Shown: positions 42,731 to 53,829 of the stretch, piece after piece
How the letters are laid out: each line of letters starts with the position of its first letter
Numbering within the stretch: position 1 is the first letter of the stretch
Assembly (NCBI GenBank): GCA_021018995.1
Contig: CM037587.1
Location: 3,288,866 to 3,352,865, forward strand
DNA: 64,000 nucleotides
Reading direction: 5' to 3'
Source: Chloranthus sessilifolius
Taxonomy: Eukaryota > Streptophyta > Magnoliopsida > Chloranthales > Chloranthaceae
The notes under the pieces: generated by a model
Databases searched by the model: none
Told to the model about the DNA's origin: nothing
What the model saw: only the letters and a program-made list of their open reading frames with translations
Position numbers and translations under genes: made by a program

Positions 42731-45095
42731 AGTAATGTCCTGGAAATTTCATGCCTAAATAGTGCACCTCGGGATGCGGACCAACTGGTCAAGTGTTTAA
42801 TCGGGTCAACATTGACTCGGTTGACTTAGTTGAACACTGTGAAAGTGATGTGTTAAGTGAAATAAGAGTGATAGATAGGATGTGTGAGTACATATACTTA
42901 GATAGTTGTATGTGCTTTACACCAAATTATAAAACTAGATTATGAATAAAAGAAAAGAAGAGGAGAGGAGTTATTTCCTTGTTTGAAGAAGTGGTTGAAA
43001 GAAGTTAAGAGAGAGAGAGAGAGTAAATGTGTGAGTGATTGTGGGAAAATAAAGAGTATTGCATTGAATGCAAATCATCGACCTTGGCTCGGAGAAACTA
43101 ACAGATCGAGCTCGGGATCGAGGAGAGAATTTGGTTGAGGGTTTGTGAAACCCTAGTGAGCTAAAAGTTGGGAGCAAAGGATCTAACTGAAAGAGGTAAA
43201 TTTAGATCTTGATATATTTATTTTGTAGCTAAAAATATAGCATTTAGTAATTTAAACATGAGAAAATAAGGATCATAAAAAGGTAGTTGGATCGGATGAG
43301 TTCAAGAGAGATGAACTCGATCCATGGCTGAGGAAGAGCAAATTCGTTCGAACGAAATGAGATTTCGTTTGAACGAATTTGGCTAGAGAAAGTAAAAATA
43401 AGGAGGGCTTCTGAGTAATTCGTTCGAACGATTTTGCTATGGGGGACAATAGTGTCCTGAGTGATTCGTTCGAACGAAATGAAATCGTTCGAACGAAATT
43501 GAAATTTGTTCGAACGATTTTGAAATTCATTCGAACGATTTTGAGAAATCGTTTGAACGATTTAGATTCGTTCGAACGATTTGGGTAAAATTAAGTTTTA
43601 AGGCTTATTTTAGCTTGTAAAGAATTAGTGGTTGAACCTAGGCCTTTTTGACCCAATGGTTATACCTTGTGGTAATGTTTTACATGTGTTGATCATACCT
43701 AGGTCAAGCCGGATCGGCGTATAAATCGTAGAAGAAACGGATTAGAGAATCCGACGGTTTGAGATGCATGTAAGGTAGGGGAATATCTTAACTAGTACAC
43801 TGTACTACGAGCACATATGTAGTGATAGTTTATGATGCATGTCTCTTAAAATATTGTTTTGAGTTTCAGTTAATGAAAAGAGTAATGATTAATGGCAATG
43901 GTGTGTGCATGTCTATAAAGATAAAATAGTAAACTTGTTAAGTAAGAGTTCAATCATCCCAGGGATGTAAGAACGCATAGGCATCGCAGAGATGCAACTG
44001 ATAACGGGACATCCCAGGGATGTATGATGAATGTAAAGATCTACTCTAAGAGATAAACAGTAATTCAGAATGCACAGGCTGGGTGTAATTATCTATTAGC
44101 ACAAATTTACGGTGAATAACTATATGTATTGCACAATTTGATTTAAGGTTCAGAGAATACCCAACCGATGCGGCGGTATACCGTTGATCGATTCGGATAT
44201 CCGTGACTGCACGCTAATCCGATACCGCCAGTACATCCTGAGGATGTAGTAGTAGTATAGCCGTCGCCTACGAGTTAGGGACGTGGACAATTAAAGGAAA
44301 AATAGTTTGATTAGACGACGATGGAGGGTATTCCATCGGGGCTCGATGTTATATTGCTCGGAGATTATTTAAGTTAAGATTTAAGCCATGGTCTCAGCCT
44401 GGTTGCAACTAAAGGAAAATAGTAATCATTTTGAATTTCAAAGAGTAAGTAATAATTGCAGTCAAAGTGTTTATAGCATCTTAAATTTATTTGTTTCAAG
44501 CAAAGATAATTGTGAGCCCATCTTTTATTCCTGTCATGAAATATATGTTAGTAAGAAAGATATACTTGTTGTGATATTTCCCTATTGAGCTAGGATGTAG
44601 CTCACCCTTGACTATATGTCACAGATGATGATTTAAGAGCTGCCACCGACGAGTTAGGCGTGGCTACTAACGTGGTTGAGCCCGAGGACCCAGAGTACTT
44701 TCTAAGGGAGGAATTTGAGCCTCCTCCAGAGAAATTCTTCTAAGAGATTCGCTGCTTACTTTGATAGTGTTTTGAAAAAGAAAGATTTACGGCTTGGTAT
44801 GTCCGGCCATATTTTTGTAAACGTAAAGATACCATTGGGAGTGACCTTAGATAAGGCACTAATGGTTCGGGTTGGTTCTTTTGTTCATGCTGAGGCATGA
44901 AATGAGAACTATCTTTTGGATTATTATTTTGGGTTTAGCTTATGGTAGAATTGGAGATTTACTTGCATTAAATCCTATATATGGGTACTGTTGTGAATGG
45001 GACGTACCAAGTGTTCTGCATGTAATCATGGGGCACGACCTCGAGGGCTGTGCCAATGGCACGGGTTTCGGGGTGCCGAAATCCGGGCTGTCACA
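42731..45095 (+). mobile_element. Solo LTR C
   Basis: A 2365-bp LTR flanked by a perfect 5-bp target duplication CTCAT (42726-42730, 45096-45100). It starts AGTAATGTCCTGGAAATTT, which aligns with TGTAACGACTCGAAATTT of LTR A if the terminal TG has mutated to AG. It ends with a GGCACGGGTTTCGGGGTGCC hairpin and GGGCTGTCACA, like LTR B. Removing it with one CTCAT restores the flanking LINE frame (…VHE/YVDF…). No internal domain, so a solo LTR. Confidence 0.88.
43343..43578. repeat. Palindrome array TTCGTTCGAACGAA in LTR C
   Basis: About nine copies of TTCGTTCGAACGAA or near variants. Approximate centres are 43349, 43370, 43425, 43471, 43490, 43511, 43532, 43554 and 43573, so the spacing within runs is 19-22 bp. 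The array starts about 610 bp from the LTR start, as in LTRs A and B. Confidence 0.93.
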
Positions 45096-45345
45096 CTCAT
45101 GAACAGTAACTGAAAGGTCTGGGATTTGGCGGCCTCAACAAAAGCCCCTTGAGAGTGCGAGATGATTTCGACATTAGAGGCTTGATTCCATTAATGAGAA
45201 CATTGGTCATTATCTTGTAAAGGCGACTGAGGAAACTAATGGGCCTAAAATCCTTCAAAGACTCCGCACTTCCTTCTTAGGAATAACCATAATAAGGGTG
45301 GCAGTAAGAACCCTACCAATCCGTTTATTGGCATGAAATTCATTA

Positions 45346-45735
45346 TGTGGAAACCAGTTCCCAATGACGTGGTCGTAGGGTTGAACCCTACGACGTGGCC
45401 AGTTGGGCATCACATAACATCCAACTCGAGGATCCAGTGTCACGGTAACTTGCCCAAGGTTGATCATATACCATCTAAAAAAGAATTTTTTATAAAAAGG
45501 ATGCTTTTCCACCGTTGAATATTGGGTCAAAGTTGGGAAAAACTCAATGCACCATGTTTGTAGGGCGAACCCCGATATTTGACTTGTGATTTGGAGGGCA
45601 AAAAAGTCCCTAAAACCATAGGGGGATGGTTGCACCCTAGGGGAAACGGGTGTCATTTTTTAATTAGGGTGCCACGTGGCAGCCCAAATGGACCACGCCG
45701 TCCTACAATCACGCCCTAGGGAGACATTTTCCTAT
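45346..45735. other. Unassigned sequence with palindrome
   Basis: An 11-bp inverse pair GTCGTAGGGTT/AACCCTACGAC lies at 45372-45394 with one base between. Further CACGTGGCAGCC and GACCACGCCGTCC blocks near 45670-45710 suggest a MITE. The 133-codon minus-strand ORF here runs from this repeat into the LINE and is not a gene. Confidence 0.45.
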
Positions 45736-46117
45736 ATATATATACACCTCAATTTCCACGACAATTGACAGTTGAATTGTGAAAACTGCAGTAAATGTAA
45801 GTGGTTACTTGAGACTTCCCTAACTATGAATAATTTGAACGGTAACGACCAAAAAGGAAAAATAAAAGCTGAACTGAAATAAATACAAGATACTGGTTCA
45901 CATATGCAAATATCTAAGGATGAGATCTAATTGCTACTAAGAATTTCAAAAGATGAGATCAAATTGCTTTTACATAGATATGTTTGTTGAACGAGATTTT
46001 TGGAAGTGAGACTGAACAAAGAGAGATCCCTGACAAATTTTCGACACTCCTCAAAACGATACTGAGTTAAGTAGAAGCAAATATCACTAAGATGTTACTT
46101 TGATCAGGTGCAAATTG

Positions 46118-46120
<3 letters not shown>
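45736..46120. other. No gene seen
   Basis: Nothing supported. Confidence 0.3.

Positions 46121-46213
<93 letters not shown>
46121..46213. repeat. Compound microsatellite (CA)n(TA)n(GA)n
   Basis: CA units at 46121-46155, TA at 46156-46180, GA at 46181-46213, with no interruption. The ORFs across it on both strands are low-complexity artefacts. Confidence 0.97.
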
Positions 46214-46216
<3 letters not shown>

Positions 46217-46244
46217 CCGGTTTTGTCCTCCAAGATTTCGTGGA

Positions 46245-46288
46245 GCTCCATGTGGCACCCAAAACACTGTTTGGGTGCCACATGGAGC
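46245..46288. repeat. Perfect 19-bp inverted repeat
   Basis: GCTCCATGTGGCACCCAAA, six-base loop ACACTG, then its exact complement. It lies right after the microsatellite. It may be a MITE or a small hairpin RNA. Confidence 0.85.
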
Positions 46289-47139
46289 ATGGAGGGAATG
46301 GGTTAGATCTTTATTTATTTATTTTTAAACTAATTATTTTAAGGCTTTGGTCAAAGTTTGACGGATTTCAACGTCTCAGATTTCAAGGCTCAAAAAATAC
46401 ATGGTGGAAGATGAACTTTCCAATTAAAAAAAAAAAAATGATCTACGCAATGCAGTTGTGCTCTGTCATCAATTTGGTGTCCTGATGCCAATTGGAGGTT
46501 TTCCCCAAACTTGCAGGACAGAACACTTTTCATATATATATATATATGATATGGATTAGTGGAAATAGAGTTGGATCCAATGTTGGTGGTACCTATGTTA
46601 TCTCCAAAGATCTGTTTGGTGCATCTAATGTGACGGCCACAAAGAAAGACACAAAACTACAAAATATACTATACGTAGAGAATCTATATTTGCTGCACTA
46701 ACTTTCCACCATGGGCCATTTCTGTTCTTACATGAATACAAAAATTCGAGAACATAAATTCAAGAGGCATGCTCGTCTGTAAAATGATACTGGTAGCATC
46801 AGAGTGGACAACGAAACAAAGGGTGAGGAGAAGATAAAATGTGTGATGGGCACTGGTGTGAATATTCCAGATAAAGCAAGGAGAGGCTATAAGATGAATA
46901 TGCTAAGGAGCTGGTAAGAACCTAGAAAAAGATATAACCAGCTAGGTGAGGGCCAAGTTATAGTGACCATTGATATTCTTGATACTATGAGAAAGTGGTC
47001 ATACCGTAGCCGAGTCAAACCATTACGTGAAGACCAAACAACCTAAATGAGCAAAACATAGTGGCCAAAGAAGTTGTGAAATTTATTTTATCCAATTTTA
47101 TGATGAATCAAAGAAAAACCAATGCTACTAGCTACAAGC
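46289..47139. other. No gene seen
   Basis: AT-rich intergenic DNA. Nothing supported. Confidence 0.3.
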
Positions 47140-47370
47140 AAGGTATCAAAATCGGTATCGTTATCGTGTACTAGTCCAGTTTTGGACTGATACATATCAG
47201 ACGATAACGTTACGGTATCGCCGATATCTAAACCTATATTTTTTTGAAAAAAAAAAATGATTGTATTGGTCAGTATCGGCCCGATACTAATACCACCCCG
47301 ATACCTATATTGGGGTGATATTGGGTATCGGTTCTTGGCGAAACCGATACGTATCAGTAGCGACTGAGTT
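47140..47370. mobile_element. GATAC-rich foldback element
   Basis: Starts AAGGTATCAAAATCGG, contains TACCACCCCGATACC and CGGTATCG/CGATACC inverse blocks, and ends CCGATACGTATCAG. Family as at 30535. Confidence 0.65.
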
Positions 47371-48099
47371 TTGCTACCATGGCTACAAGGCTACGATGGG
47401 ATAGCAAACTCTGAGGCGGAGTGAATAACGAGGAATGTGATGTAAAGAGTTCCAGTCGGATAGAATGGGAAAGAGTATCGTACAATCTCTCAAGCATGCA
47501 AAAAATATGGAAGGCTAGGAATAAGTGTTAAGAACTTTCTCAAGCAAGCATAAACATGTAACGCATGTATACAAACACAAGTAATTAAGAAATGTACTGC
47601 CTACGTTAATATCACTTTGCAATCGTCACATCCATATGGTAGAGTGGATGGTGACAAATAAAGTGAATGTAGATAGAAGCAGTGTTACCTAGACACATGG
47701 AACGGGTGCCAAGTGTCAAGGAGTCGTAGATGTTTAGCATGTCAATTTCTAAAGATTCCAATATGGCGGCATGGCCTTATGAAAAATAATTTTTTTTCAA
47801 AAAAAATAGAATGTCTATAGAAAAAAAATTGAACGGAAATCTTAGAGAGCCAATTGAGATAGGAAAAGAAAAGATACATAATGTATGTCATGAAACTAAC
47901 TAAAAGTATACTATATTTTACAAATAATTTTCAAGGACCCAAGGCTTTTATTTTAGAAGTTACTCAACTTTACAGAATTTTTTATTATAAAACGACAGTT
48001 CATTTTATCGTGTCAAAATGAGGAGCAATTTGATGGTATTATGTGGTATTTTCTTACATTTCTAGCAGTATCGTGTTGTCTTTAGGAGTGTCCAAGCAT
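47371..48099. other. No gene seen
   Basis: Nothing supported. Confidence 0.3.
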
Positions 48100-48425
48100 A
48101 GATCAATATCCCAGAAATCTAGATGATACGTATCGACCAGGTCCTCTGGATGATACGTATTGGTGTAGCGGCCGATACATTCAATGTATCGGCCTGGTAC
48201 AATATATATATTTTTAATTTTGGCAGACGTCCGTTTTGAAGCCATAGATGTCCGTTATTAAATTTTATTTGAAATTACTGGACGATAATTCAAATTATTG
48301 GCGATAATTTGCCCGTATCGGATGATAAATAGCCTATTTTTCAAGGTGCCCGATAAATACTGTAATTATCGTATCGGGCACCCCTGAAACCAATACGTAT
48401 CGTCCGATATTTTGATCCATGTGTC
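48100..48425. mobile_element. GATAC-rich foldback element
   Basis: GATGATACGTATCGACC and CCAATACGTATCGTCC near its two ends are roughly inverse. The centre includes CGATACATTCAATGTATCGG. Confidence 0.6.
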
Positions 48426-48769
48426 CGAGTGACACCAAGTGCCGGTAAGGCAAAAATCTCAAAAGTAGAAGTGCCTAGGTAACACGGGATAGAAATGACA
48501 ATGGCAACCTTACAATATGTAAAATTCACAAGAAATAAAATAACAGAGAGAATTTTGGTGGAGCGTGATAATGGGTCAAGGATTATGTAACTTAGACACG
48601 ACACTTTGAGTCATTGTCACAATTAATATGAGGTATCGATAAGAAGACTTCAGTAAATATAACCCACAAAAGATTTAGGCACGAACTTGTGTGTTGGTAC
48701 TTGGTAGGCCCAATGAAGAAGGTTGCATCAACTACCCAACGGTAGGGTCTAACAACCTTTAGTGCCCTT

Positions 48770-48975
48770 AACCAAACGGGGTTGGCGCAATGGCCAGGAC
48801 CACGCCTCAAGAAGTGGAGGTTCTGAGTTCGAACCCTAACCCTTTTTGGCCGCTCGCAGGGATTTATCCCTACTGACTTGTACGTATGATGTGCGGGTGT
48901 TGAACGTACCCGGGGACTTAGTTAGGTGCTCTAAGAGACCGGATACCCCGTTAAAAAAAAAAATAATAATAATAA
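48770..48975 (+). mobile_element. tRNA-derived SINE, family S1, with target duplication
   Basis: Box A-like TTGGCGCAATGGCCAGGACC and box B-like CTGAGTTCGAACCCT sit near the 5' end. The body ends GGATACCCCGTT followed by an A/AAT tail. A perfect 12-bp target duplication TTTAGTGCCCTT flanks it (48758-48769, 48976-48987). It would be transcribed by RNA polymerase III and moved by LINE enzymes. Confidence 0.88.
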
Positions 48976-48987
48976 TTTAGTGCCCTT

Positions 48988-49574
48988 TGCTCGGATATCA
49001 AAGGATTGGAGGGTCTCATGGAAAATTCTCCACAACTCAAATTGAAATATATTTGGAGGGCGACGCTCATCGTTGCGTGAAAGCCAACTTTGATACTAGT
49101 AGAAAGGCAACCCTATTCATGTTGTTTGGGGGGACTCTTTCGCTAATAATATAGGCCGGGTTACTATTTCCCATGTTGGAATGCTGTAGCAAACGTAGCC
49201 CAAGTTGAGATAAAAAATCTTTGATCGGGTTTCAGCATTCTCGTGGAGGATGCTCCTAGGATTCTTTTAATTTTTATGTTAGGTTTATTAGTTGATCGAA
49301 TATTGCCACTTGACCATTTTTTTTTTTCCCTGTTGAGGGAAATCCCAAATCTATTGGAGGATGTGTCCGTAGCTATGCAACTGTAGTAACTTAGGTAGCA
49401 TATATTTGAGATATTTTCCAAAACATTGAAGACATTTTAATTTTCATGCAACTAGTATACGAGGAAAACTAGACAGATTGCTCCCATCCAGCACTAAACA
49501 AGCTAACAAAAAAATGGAATGAATTGTCATCAAACCCATGAAAGCGCAAACGGAATTCTAGGGCTTAATGTCGA
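48988..49574. other. No gene seen
   Basis: Nothing supported. Confidence 0.3.
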
Positions 49575-49825
49575 GAAACATGGTATCAAAATTCGGTCAA
49601 TACCAATACGTATCAATTTTGCCTGAAACTGATACCACCCCGATGTGAGTATCAGGGACTTATCGGTATCTGGAATTGGTATCGGCCAATACGGGCCCGT
49701 ATCGGTTGATACGGATCGGGTATCGGCCGATACCCCCTTGATATGAAAAAAATATATGTAAGTTGTTTCACCTTGATTTGATATCTGATATCGATCCCGA
49801 GTTAGATACCTAGTCCACAACACTG
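49575..49825. mobile_element. GATAC-rich foldback element
   Basis: Starts ATGGTATCAAAATTCGG; contains GATACCACCCCGAT and CGGGTATCGGCCGATACC. Family as at 30535 and 47140. Confidence 0.65.
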
Positions 49826-50559
49826 ATTCGAAAGTAAATCAAACAAGTACCAACCATCTTATCATGTAAGCACAGCATTCAAGCTGAATTAATGGAAATG
49901 TCATGAAAATATTTTAATGTCTTATAATTTTCCCTCATTCACCTTATGTTTCATAGGGACAGCATAAAAGAACGTCCTACACAAGCCTTGAAAAAACTAT
50001 TTTACTCCAAATGATGGTAAAAATAAAAAAATCATAACCATGAACACAATATGTCCTTTGGGTATATATTCGGAGAAGAAAGCATAAAAACAATAAAGAG
50101 ATGAACAATTTTACCTAATTGTTTATCTTAATGACTATTTTTGCAAACACAAAGAAAGATGTCTCGAAACTCAAACTTAGAATTACAAATCAACATAAGG
50201 CAGATATATATTCATCAAACTTTCAAATCCTACGAGATTAAAGTTAGTAGTTAGCTTTCAAGCAATAAATCATATAACTCAGTTACTTTTGAGGCATAAA
50301 TTTTGTATCTAACATAAAGGCCCAAACCCTTATATGCACCAAGTGACATTGCTAAACTAAAAAAGGTGCCAACCATATAAACCCATAAAAGTACATGGTA
50401 AATTTTACAGCACAACCATTATTGGAAATTTCAAGACTACTTATAGAAAAAAATCTCTGGTAGAGAAAGGAAACAAGAAGTTAAAAGATAATAATTCAAA
50501 GTCAAGATTGTTTATAAATTAATTCTTCAAAATAGAGTTTTGCTTCAATAAATCATAGA
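49826..50559. other. No gene seen
   Basis: AT-rich. Nothing supported. Confidence 0.3.
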
Positions 50560-51235
50560 TCCAAAATGTAGTAGCCACTATGCAAGTTCTAAGTGAGCTG
50601 CCACTTAACACTTTGTGTGTCCCCCTTCTATGGGTTGAATCCAATACCACCACGTTGAACTAGAGCAACATTTGATCAAATCAATTCAACTTGATGAGCT
50701 GTTTGATTCCTCATCATAACAACATGACCAATATGAGGATTAATATTACATATGTCGATGGACTTGGAGTTTTGTATTGATTTTGTGTATAAACTTAAAG
50801 CGAAAACCTTTTAGAATAAATTAACTTAATTATTTAGTACAAGAAAGAGTGGAAAGCATTCAGTGGCACTAAAAATAAACTTCGAAAAATAAATAGAAAG
50901 AACAGAGAAAACTCATAGAACTAGGTGCTTGGAAATCTTCTCTTCTATACCACACTAATCTACATCTCAAAGTTCTTAAAATTGATAAACTAGGGACTCC
51001 TTTATAGATTGGTGAAAACCCCTCTATATATAGGCAAATCCTCGAGGGCAAGATTAGGAAATATGTGTGAGGTAGCCACTTCAATGCTCCAGATGACCCT
51101 CCCAAAAACTCATAGATACCCTCAAAAGGCACAAAGCTAGAATTCCATGGAAATTATCAATAAAAACCGAGAGAAAATGGAAGAGAGCTCGTAGTTTTGA
51201 AATTTCTCTCATGGGAGGGTGCCACAAGCATGGTA
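50560..51235 (-). other. Possible LTR or promoter remnant
   Basis: The minus strand has a strong TATA-type GCCTATATATAGAGG near 51040, followed by a start-like region (GGGGTTTTCACC) and 300 bp without long ORF. This is typical of an LTR or MITE with its own promoter. No matching second LTR, primer site or target duplication was found. Confidence 0.2.
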
Positions 51236-51479
51236 ATAAACGCTGCCAGAGCCATATAGGAGAAAGAGGGGGCAGTTGCCCCCCTCAACTTTTGAAAACC
51301 CACTTACAAAGCCTAGTAGGGCATGAATGCTATGGTGCATCTCCCCCGCCCCCCTTCTATGGTGCAGTTGCCCCCACCCTTTATGTCTAATTATTGATTT
51401 ATTTTTTCCATTTAGAATCACACATGGGCACCCGTTACCAAAAAAACCTTTTTAAGTTTGAGTTGGTATGAGGAACATG

Positions 51480-51750
51480 ACCCAAGCGCCAATGCTCCTC
51501 GTACTCAGATCACTTTTTTGGGATGCATACCATGTGAACCACCATGGGTTGTGTGCGATTTGACGCCGATGATCTCAAGGTCGATTGTGTAAAAGATTGG
51601 GTTTAAAGATGATCTACATCCTCTGATCAAAGCAGTTAGCGGTATGTTAGATTTGCATGGTAGGCATTAACATTAGGTGGCGTTTGACTACATGATTCGA
51701 AGATCGACATCATTTTTGTCCCAGTCTTTTTTACTAGAGAAGTGAGGTAA
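51480..51750. mobile_element. Partial foldback element 'CATCTGATTCAAAG'
   Basis: Blocks TTTTTTGGGATGCATACC, GATGATCTCAAGGTCGATT and TACATCCTCTGATCAAAGC place it in the family best seen at 40805-41222. Confidence 0.5.
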
Positions 51751-52084
51751 AACAACTATTGACAACATTTTTCAACCATCGCCTTCCCCCATATAGAGAA
51801 AATCCTGGCTGCGCCCTTGGTAACAAACAACAGCCCTTTAGTGGCAAGAATCTTCTACCTACAGAGAGGCTTCTGCTCTAGCTTATAGAAAAAATAGCTT
51901 AATTTGAATTTTTTTATATTAAAATTCTTGCTTCCTGCTGCTAATGATAACCTTTTAAGAACATCTTCCACATTGATTCTTAGCAATGGTTGATACACTT
52001 AAAAAAAAATATCTTCGGGTCCATATGAAATTTATATCCACACACCCCCCTCAACCACCATTAAAGCCCTAAACAAGGAAATTG

Positions 52085-52200
52085 CATCATATTAAGGAAA
52101 TTGCAGATAATTTCAGAATCATATTAAGGAAATTGCAGATAATTGCAGATAATTTATATTGAATCATATTAAGGAAATTGCAGATAATTCAAATGCTACT
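52085..52200. repeat. Short tandem repeats ATATTAAGGAAATTGCAG
   Basis: Four imperfect copies of ATATTAAGGAAATTGCAGAT with variable spacers. Confidence 0.8.
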
Positions 52201-52283
52201 TCTGAATCAAAAGTAATCAAAGCCCCACCGGATTTCGAAACAAGACGAATTTTACCAACTACAGATCTAGAAACCCATCTTGC
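52193..52283 (-). other. Possible exon 2 of an unassigned gene
   Basis: After a TTCTAG acceptor-like site the minus strand reads ARWVSRSVVGKIRLVSKSGG, ALITFDSEVAFELSAIS in phase 0, compatible with the donor at 52690. A stop follows unless a donor such as GAA/GTAGCA is used. No family is recognised. Speculative. Confidence 0.2.
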
Positions 52284-52354
52284 CTAGAATCAGAACTACA
52301 ATTGCAGATCATATTACAACCACCATTAAAGTCAAACACTAAGTTAAAAAAAAG

Positions 52355-52580
52355 TAGCATTCTTTATTTTTACAATAAATAACAAAAAACCCAGATCACC
52401 AAACAAAGTTTAAATTACAAAAAAAAAAACAAAATAGAGAAACCCATATATACAGACAGATAATTTATCAAATAAAATGTGGCTTTTCTCTATTTTTATA
52501 ATAATAAACAAAACCCAAATCACCGAACAGAGTTTAAATTACAAATATAATAAATTTAAGCAACCCTTATATACAGACAT
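52355..52580. repeat. ~113-bp tandem duplication
   Basis: Two units share CACC(A/G)AACA(A/G)AGTTTAAATTAC, then a CCCATATATACAGACA-like block, at about 52370-52460 and 52485-52580. Confidence 0.75.
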
Positions 52581-52689
52581 GTATTCATCAAATTTCACGG
52601 ACTTTTTTCTTCATCAAAATCTACAATTTCATGCAAAACTGAATCTGTGTACCAACAGAAATCTCAAATAAGATTAGAAAACGGGTTAC

Positions 52690-52752
52690 CTGTTGAGGTT
52701 GAACTCGATTGCCTGCTCTCTGAACGTTGGAAGAAGATTCAACCACCTCCAT
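52690..52752 (-). CDS. Possible first exon, gene unassigned
   Basis: From ATG at 52752 the minus strand encodes 21 codons (MEVVESSSNVQRAGNRVQPQ, Q) ending in CAACAG and a GTAACC splice donor. Upstream is a CT/GA-rich leader with TTTCAGAGAGATATAGAG. That combination is typical of a plant first exon. Only a speculative second exon (52193-52283) can be offered and no protein family is recognised. Confidence 0.3.
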
Positions 52753-53028
52753 CTCAGAAAGTAAAAAGACTTCTTTTCAACCTCTCTATATCTCTCTGAA
52801 ATGGAACCAAATCTTGAAAATTTGAGTATAATTTTTTTTCCTCTTCTCTATCTACAGATTAGAGAAAATATGGCCCCATTTGTACTCACCAACTTCGATA
52901 TTTTAGTGTATTTTATTTGTTTCTCTTTTCAGTCTTCAAGAATCGAGAGCAAAAATAAAAATGAAATGCTCCTAGAGTAGAGCAAGAACCAAGCACCCTA
53001 TATGCTATGGAGTCAACCCTTTTACGGG

Positions 53029-53324
53029 CATGGTCAAAAAATTCTCCGAATAATAAAAAAAATCACGAACAATTTGCGATTTTTCTTGTGCGAATTAAAT
53101 ATAAATAATTCACGATTTTTTCAAGAATTCATACATTTTTATAGAATTCGTTATGTTTGTATAATATTTGCGAATAATTCGCGGTTTTTCAATAAATGGT
53201 GACTTATAATATCTTTAATATTTTGCAACTTTTTAATCTTATTTTATTTTATTATCTAATTACTCCCCAAATTTTGCCGAATTTTTCTGAAATTTAACCT
53301 TACTGCCCTGACTTGGTGACTATG
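53029..53324. mobile_element. hAT-like MITE, 'CATAGTCAC' family, copy 4
   Basis: A 296-bp element starting CATGGTCAAAAAATTC and ending ACTTGGTGACTATG, so the ends are inverse (CATAGTCACC). The 8-bp flanks TTTACGGG (53021-53028) and TTTAAGGG (53325-53332) are a target duplication with one mismatch. Confidence 0.82.
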
Positions 53325-53467
53325 TTTAAGGGTGATAGAAAAGAGAGTTTAATCTTGTGAACTTCGATTATTATTTCACAAATACTATCAACCAATGGAT
53401 GCCACATGCATGGTTTTAAATATTAGCCGTATCTGTTTGAATCCCTGACTACAGGATTTCAATGTAA

Positions 53468-53821
53468 GAGCATCTCTAATGGGGAGTAGTTAAAAATAGC
53501 CGTTTGGAGTGACATGGAAAATTTGATACCTGATTCAAGGTTTCAAATTTTGGGAGGTCCAACAGGAGACGTCGAAAGAATATTTGATGTCCCCATTGGA
53601 GCTGCTCTACTTGGAGTGAAAAGAATACTTGGCTACTATTTAAGGTAAAATATTATTATTTTGAATTTGACGCTTGGAATTCGAAGTAGTCAATATTGAC
53701 TACCATGAAGCAGGTATCCTATTCCACATGGAATATGATACTGCATAGGAATTGTTTGGAGTGTCAAAATGAGTCGTCGGACTCTACTAAGGTGTAATTG
53801 ACGTCCTCATTGGAGATGCTC
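53468..53821. mobile_element. PIF/Harbinger (Tourist-like) MITE
   Basis: Ends GAGCATCTCTAATGGGG and CCTCATTGGAGATGCTC are inverse, with TAA on both sides (3-bp target duplication). Interior blocks GGAGTAGT, CCCATTGGAGCTGCTCTA indicate an internal duplicate of the end. This terminus is frequent in plant genomes. Confidence 0.78.
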
Positions 53822-53829
53822 TAACTTAG

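Larger units (their letters stand above)
41225..45345 (-). mobile_element. L1-type LINE relic, broken by a MITE and a solo LTR
   Basis: Minus strand, 5' to 3': a reverse-transcriptase segment (NEFHANKRIGRVLTATLIMV, IPKKE, DFRPISFLSRLYKI; 45345-45170), GRQIPDLSVTVHE (about 45125), then solo LTR C, then YVDFRHRENIPCVVV and MEKAYD (about 42725-42640). After that come a tandemly duplicated active-site segment (FCDASTLALSNVS, 42120-42418), a hAT-like MITE, and a zf-RVT remnant with ETVDHILIH (about 41510). Many stops and frame changes, including in the active-site segment. No ORF1 or endonuclease is seen. Confidence 0.75.

Noticed and set aside
45255..45656. 133-codon minus-strand ORF as a gene
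   Set aside because: Its first two-thirds is a palindrome-bearing repeat and its end is LINE reverse transcriptase; it is a junction product.
46067..46485. ORFs of 66-125 codons
   Set aside because: They are translations of the (CA)(TA)(GA) microsatellite and the adjacent hairpin.
48770..48975. tRNA gene
   Set aside because: Box A and box B are present, but there is no complete cloverleaf, and the A-tail with a 12-bp duplication shows a SINE.
50869..51132. 87-codon minus-strand ORF
   Set aside because: It overlaps a TATA-like region of a probable LTR or MITE and has no recognisable domain.
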